Positions 61,543 to 64,000 of a stretch of DNA of 64,000 nt are shown in pieces; within the stretch, counting starts at the first letter, position 1, and every line of letters begins with the position of its first letter. The position numbers and the translations under genes were made by a program. Below the pieces are notes generated by a model that worked only from the letters and a program-made list of their open reading frames with translations, ran no database searches and was not told the DNA's origin. The DNA lies in contig CP001769.1 of the NCBI GenBank assembly GCA_000024525.1, positions 6,853,001 through 6,917,000 on the forward strand, read 5' to 3'. This DNA is from Spirosoma linguale DSM 74. GTDB taxonomy: Bacteria; Bacteroidota; Bacteroidia; Cytophagales; Spirosomataceae.

Positions 61543-62340
61543 ATGGCGGCTACTGTAACGCACGATACCCTGACGACCGATTCGGAGCAAGTGTTCGATA
61601 AGAAAACCTGGATGGGTGGAGTTGAACCTATGAAAGTGAGCTACGGCAAGCTGATGATGTGGTTCTTCCTGATCTCGGATACCTTCACCTTTTCGGCTCT
61701 ATTAGTAACGTATGGCCTGATTCGGTACAGCTACCCAGCCTGGGATCCAGCAGTATTCGGTGAAGTGTTCAAATTCTCGAACCTCTATTGGCCAACCCCA
61801 GAGAAGGTATATAACTCAGTTCCATTTCTACATGGCGTTGATTTACCTCTTATTTTCGTGGGTATCATGACGTTCATTCTTATCTTCAGTAGCGTAACCA
61901 TGGTGTTAGCTGTTGAAGCGGGTCACCGGATGGACCGCAAGGATGTTGAGAAGTATATGTTATGGACTATCTTAGGCGGTTTCACCTTTCTGGGTAGTCA
62001 GGCATGGGAGTGGAGTCACTTTATCCACGGTACAGAGACTGGCACAACAATCACCGAACTGATAAATGGCCAGGCTATTCAACGCACTATTTTCGGGGCT
62101 AACCTTGTCGAAAATCAGTATGGACCACCTGCCTTCGCTGACCTGTTTTTCTTTATTACGGGTTTCCACGGAACGCACGTATTTAGTGGAGTGGTCCTGA
62201 ATATCCTGATTTTCTATCGGGCATCAACTGGCCTTTATGAGCGTCGTGGCCATTATGAAATGGTTGAGAAAGTTGGTCTGTACTGGCACTTTGTTGATCT
62301 GGTTTGGGTATTTGTCTTTACATTTTTCTATCTGGTTTAA
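61543..62340 (+). CDS. coxC: Cytochrome c oxidase subunit III, second copy
   Basis: The 265-residue protein carries the subunit III fold with LMMWFFLISDTFTFSALLVTYG near the start, SVTMVLAVEAGHRMD, GSQAWEWSHFI and the C-terminal HGTHVFSGVVLNI and YWHFVDLVWVFVFTFFYLV. An insert region between helices (YWPTPEKVYNSVPFLHGVDL) lengthens it relative to the first copy. The two probably pack with subunit I at separate sites or alternate. Confidence 0.94.
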   Translation: MAATVTHDTLTTDSEQVFDKKTWMGGVEPMKVSYGKLMMWFFLISDTFTFSALLVTYGLIRYSYPAWDPAVFGEVFKFSNLYWPTPEKVYNSVPFLHGVDLPLIFVGIMTFILIFSSVTMVLAVEAGHRMDRKDVEKYMLWTILGGFTFLGSQAWEWSHFIHGTETGTTITELINGQAIQRTIFGANLVENQYGPPAFADLFFFITGFHGTHVFSGVVLNILIFYRASTGLYERRGHYEMVEKVGLYWHFVDLVWVFVFTFFYLV

Positions 62341-62352
62341 TTGCCCTGAGTC

Positions 62353-62676
62353 ATGTCTGATCATTCACACGGAACCCACGAGGTTGGTGAAATTCCACCA
62401 GCAAATACAGGCCTTATCTGGCGCACCTTTTTTATTCTGTCGGCAATAACTGCCGTTGAATTTACCCTGGCTTACTTTATGAAGGCAGGAGGTTTGAGAA
62501 CGTCGATCTTCGTAATCATGACGTTGATAAAAGCCTTCTACATTGTTGGTGAGTTTATGCACTTGAAGCACGAGGTTAAAAGCCTTATCTGGGCGATTGT
62601 TATCCCGATTGTCTTTATCATCTGGTTGCTTGTAGCACTGTTAACTGAAGGCGGTTCTATTTTTCAATTACGATAA
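62353..62676 (+). CDS. Cytochrome c oxidase subunit IV
   Basis: The 107-residue protein has three helices (IWRTFFILSAITAVEFTLAYFM, TSIFVIMTLIKAFYIVGEFMHL, LIWAIVIPIVFIIWLLVALL) and the family motif MTLIKAFYIVGEFMHLKHE of prokaryotic subunit IV. It sits in the membrane and supports oxidase assembly or stability. Confidence 0.9.
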   Translation: MSDHSHGTHEVGEIPPANTGLIWRTFFILSAITAVEFTLAYFMKAGGLRTSIFVIMTLIKAFYIVGEFMHLKHEVKSLIWAIVIPIVFIIWLLVALLTEGGSIFQLR

Positions 62677-62679
62677 CTA

Positions 62680-63390
62680 ATGACGGTTACTCGAAAAGCC
62701 GGGATCCTGCTCACTACGTTGCTGGTCCCGGCTTTGCTGTATGTATTCCTTAGATTTGGAACACAGAATCACTATGTGCTGCCCCGCTATTTACCCAAGA
62801 TCGACTCGACTAACGGCGAGCCTTTAATGGGTAAAGTTACCATGCCTGATGGTAGTCAGGAAACAGATACCATTTTTAACCAGATACCGCCCTTCAAACT
62901 GATTGACCAGGATGGGAAAACGGTAGATCAGTCCATCGTAAAGAACAAAATCTACGTTGCTGATTTCTTCTTTACTAGGTGCGGAACTATATGTCCTCGG
63001 ATTTCATCTCAACTGACCCGTGTGCAGGACATTTTTCGTAAGAATCCAGACATCGTTTTTCTCTCGCACACAGTTGATCCGGAACACGACCGGCCCGAGC
63101 AGCTAAAGGCATATGCAACCAAGTATGAAGCTATTCCAGGGAAGTGGTATTTTCTGACGGGTGATAAAGCGGATATCTACGATCTGGCTATGCATGGCTA
63201 TTATTTGCCTACTGTAGATGCAGGCGTGAAAGAGGGTAAACCAGACGAAACTTTTATTCACAGCGAGAAGTTGGTATTGGTAGATAAACAGGGGATTGTC
63301 AGGGGGTTCTATGACGGGACGGACAAAGAAGACGTTGATCGTCTGGTTCTGGAAATCCGCATATTACTGGACATTTACAGCAAAGAATAA
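62680..63390 (+). CDS. SCO1/SenC copper chaperone
   Basis: The 236-residue protein has an N-terminal membrane anchor (ILLTTLLVPALLYVFLRF) and a thioredoxin-like domain with the copper-binding C-x3-C in FFTRCGTICPRISSQL (near residue 105) and the later His in SHTVDPEHDRPEQL. SCO proteins insert copper into the CuA site of subunit II. Its gene is three bases after subunit IV, which fits a role in assembly of this oxidase. Confidence 0.95.
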   Translation: MTVTRKAGILLTTLLVPALLYVFLRFGTQNHYVLPRYLPKIDSTNGEPLMGKVTMPDGSQETDTIFNQIPPFKLIDQDGKTVDQSIVKNKIYVADFFFTRCGTICPRISSQLTRVQDIFRKNPDIVFLSHTVDPEHDRPEQLKAYATKYEAIPGKWYFLTGDKADIYDLAMHGYYLPTVDAGVKEGKPDETFIHSEKLVLVDKQGIVRGFYDGTDKEDVDRLVLEIRILLDIYSKE

Positions 63391-63400
63391 TTAAGAACTT

Positions 63401-63943
63401 ATGGAAGCGTTGAAGCCCGTTCAGGAACAAAAAGCTAATCGGGTTATTAATGTGCTCTCGATAGCGATTCCCGTTGCCGTTGCCGTTTTGCTCGGTATTC
63501 GGCAAAAAATTGATTTAGGTAGCTGGACTACCATTTTGCCCCACTTAAATGCAGTAATAAATTCGCTAACGGCAATACTGCTGCTAATTGGATTTTACTT
63601 TATACGTCAGGGGAATATAGCGGCCCATAAACGGACTATGTTAATGGCATTTACACTGGGCTCCGTATTCCTAGTCAGTTACGTGCTCTATCATTTAACA
63701 AACCAGTCGACGCCATTTGGCGGTAAGGGGTGGATAAGACCGGTATATTACTTTTTGCTGGTATCTCATATCGTTCTCTCCATTGTTGTTGTTTGGTTTG
63801 TACTACGAGCCGTTTATTATGCATTAAGTGGTCAAATTGACAAACACAAACAAACTGTAAAGTACGCCTTCCCAATTTGGCTGTACGTGAGCATAACGGG
63901 TGTGATCGTCTATTTTTTGATTGAACCTTATTACATTTATTAA
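63401..63943 (+). CDS. DUF420 membrane protein
   Basis: The 180-residue protein has five helices (VINVLSIAIPVAVAVLLGI, HLNAVINSLTAILLLIGFYF, KRTMLMAFTLGSVFLVSYVLY, VYYFLLVSHIVLSIVVVWFVL, PIWLYVSITGVIVYFLI). The motifs HLNAVINSLTA and HKRTMLMAFTLGSVFLVSYV, with His pairs at ~55 and ~80, mark the DUF420/CtaM-like family that accompanies cytochrome oxidase genes. A CtaM-like role in heme insertion or oxidase maturation is plausible. Confidence 0.88.
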   Translation: MEALKPVQEQKANRVINVLSIAIPVAVAVLLGIRQKIDLGSWTTILPHLNAVINSLTAILLLIGFYFIRQGNIAAHKRTMLMAFTLGSVFLVSYVLYHLTNQSTPFGGKGWIRPVYYFLLVSHIVLSIVVVWFVLRAVYYALSGQIDKHKQTVKYAFPIWLYVSITGVIVYFLIEPYYIY

Positions 63944-63956
63944 CACGGAAAAGATC

Positions 63957-64000
63957 ATGAGAACCTGGAAAGTGTGGCTCGTCATTGTAATTCTGTTAGC
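63957..64000 (+). CDS. Start of a further operon gene, truncated
   Basis: An ATG at 63957 opens MRTWKVWLVIVILL, a hydrophobic signal or anchor, and runs off the window. The product cannot be identified from 14 residues. In such operons a cytochrome c-type or SCO-like gene often follows. Confidence 0.5.
   Translation, partial: MRTWKVWLVIVILL

Noticed and set aside
60937..62340. Two subunit III genes as a split gene
   Set aside because: Each has its own complete set of helices and terminal motifs, so they are paralogues rather than fragments.

Overview
The window looks like a chromosomal segment of a Bacteroidota bacterium, most likely a Cytophagales member of the Spirosoma type. This is an inference from gene content and signals, not a database match. 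The pointers are a SusC/SusD pair behind a FecI-type sigma factor and FecR, an alternative complex III plus cytochrome c oxidase operon, and GH3, GGGPS-like and FG-GAP/ASPIC-UnbV proteins. Repeated promoter boxes of the Bacteroidota type (TTG, about 19-21 nt, TAnnTTTG) point the same way. Base composition is mixed, near 50% GC, and no rRNA, prophage, IS transposase or CRISPR array is visible.

Region 1-10 kb: a truncated SWIM zinc-finger protein, an unknown membrane protein, a TrpD-like phosphoribosyltransferase, L-2-hydroxyglutarate oxidase and Dps. A minus-strand series follows: lumazine synthase, aspartate kinase, an MNT-type nucleotidyltransferase with what looks like the stump of its HEPN partner, and seryl-tRNA synthetase. 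Region 10-20 kb: an anchored TPR protein, a DUF4926-type protein, a TPP riboswitch feeding a TonB-dependent receptor (probable thiamin uptake), a cystathionine gamma-synthase/lyase, a VTT membrane protein, an alpha/beta hydrolase, a MaoC hydratase, an acyl-CoA dehydrogenase and an AraC regulator. Region 20-29 kb: a minus-strand group (DksA-like, holin-X/YqjE-like, acidic membrane protein, GGGPS, TonB-C-like), then glutamate dehydrogenase, a PSD-type decarboxylase, a GMC oxidoreductase and a GH3 protein.

Region 28-40 kb is a nutrient-uptake locus read on the minus strand: ECF sigma factor, FecR, STN-bearing SusC, SusD, a 1.2-kilo-residue FG-GAP/ASPIC lipoprotein and a secreted glycerophosphodiesterase. 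Sigma and anti-sigma probably sense ligand through the STN domain and switch on their own transporter. Region 40-47 kb: penicillin-acylase-type hydrolase, small membrane protein, OmpH/Skp-like protein, SmpB, HNH nuclease, ribosomal protein S1 and tRNA-Cys.

Region 47.2-64 kb is one long respiratory operon starting at a clear promoter: alternative complex III genes actA-F (quinol:cytochrome c oxidoreductase), cytochrome oxidase subunits II and I, heme A and heme O synthases, two subunit III genes, subunit IV, a SCO copper chaperone, a DUF420 protein and the start of one more gene. Together they form an electron path from quinol to oxygen with its own cofactor assembly factors.

The most unusual signal is not a protein. 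Many gene boundaries carry very long, perfect or near-perfect hairpins (arms of 23-36 bp), each with a different sequence. One such palindrome sits in frame inside the FG-GAP gene, and a separate ~180-200 bp element with ACCGGGATTTT ends occurs twice.
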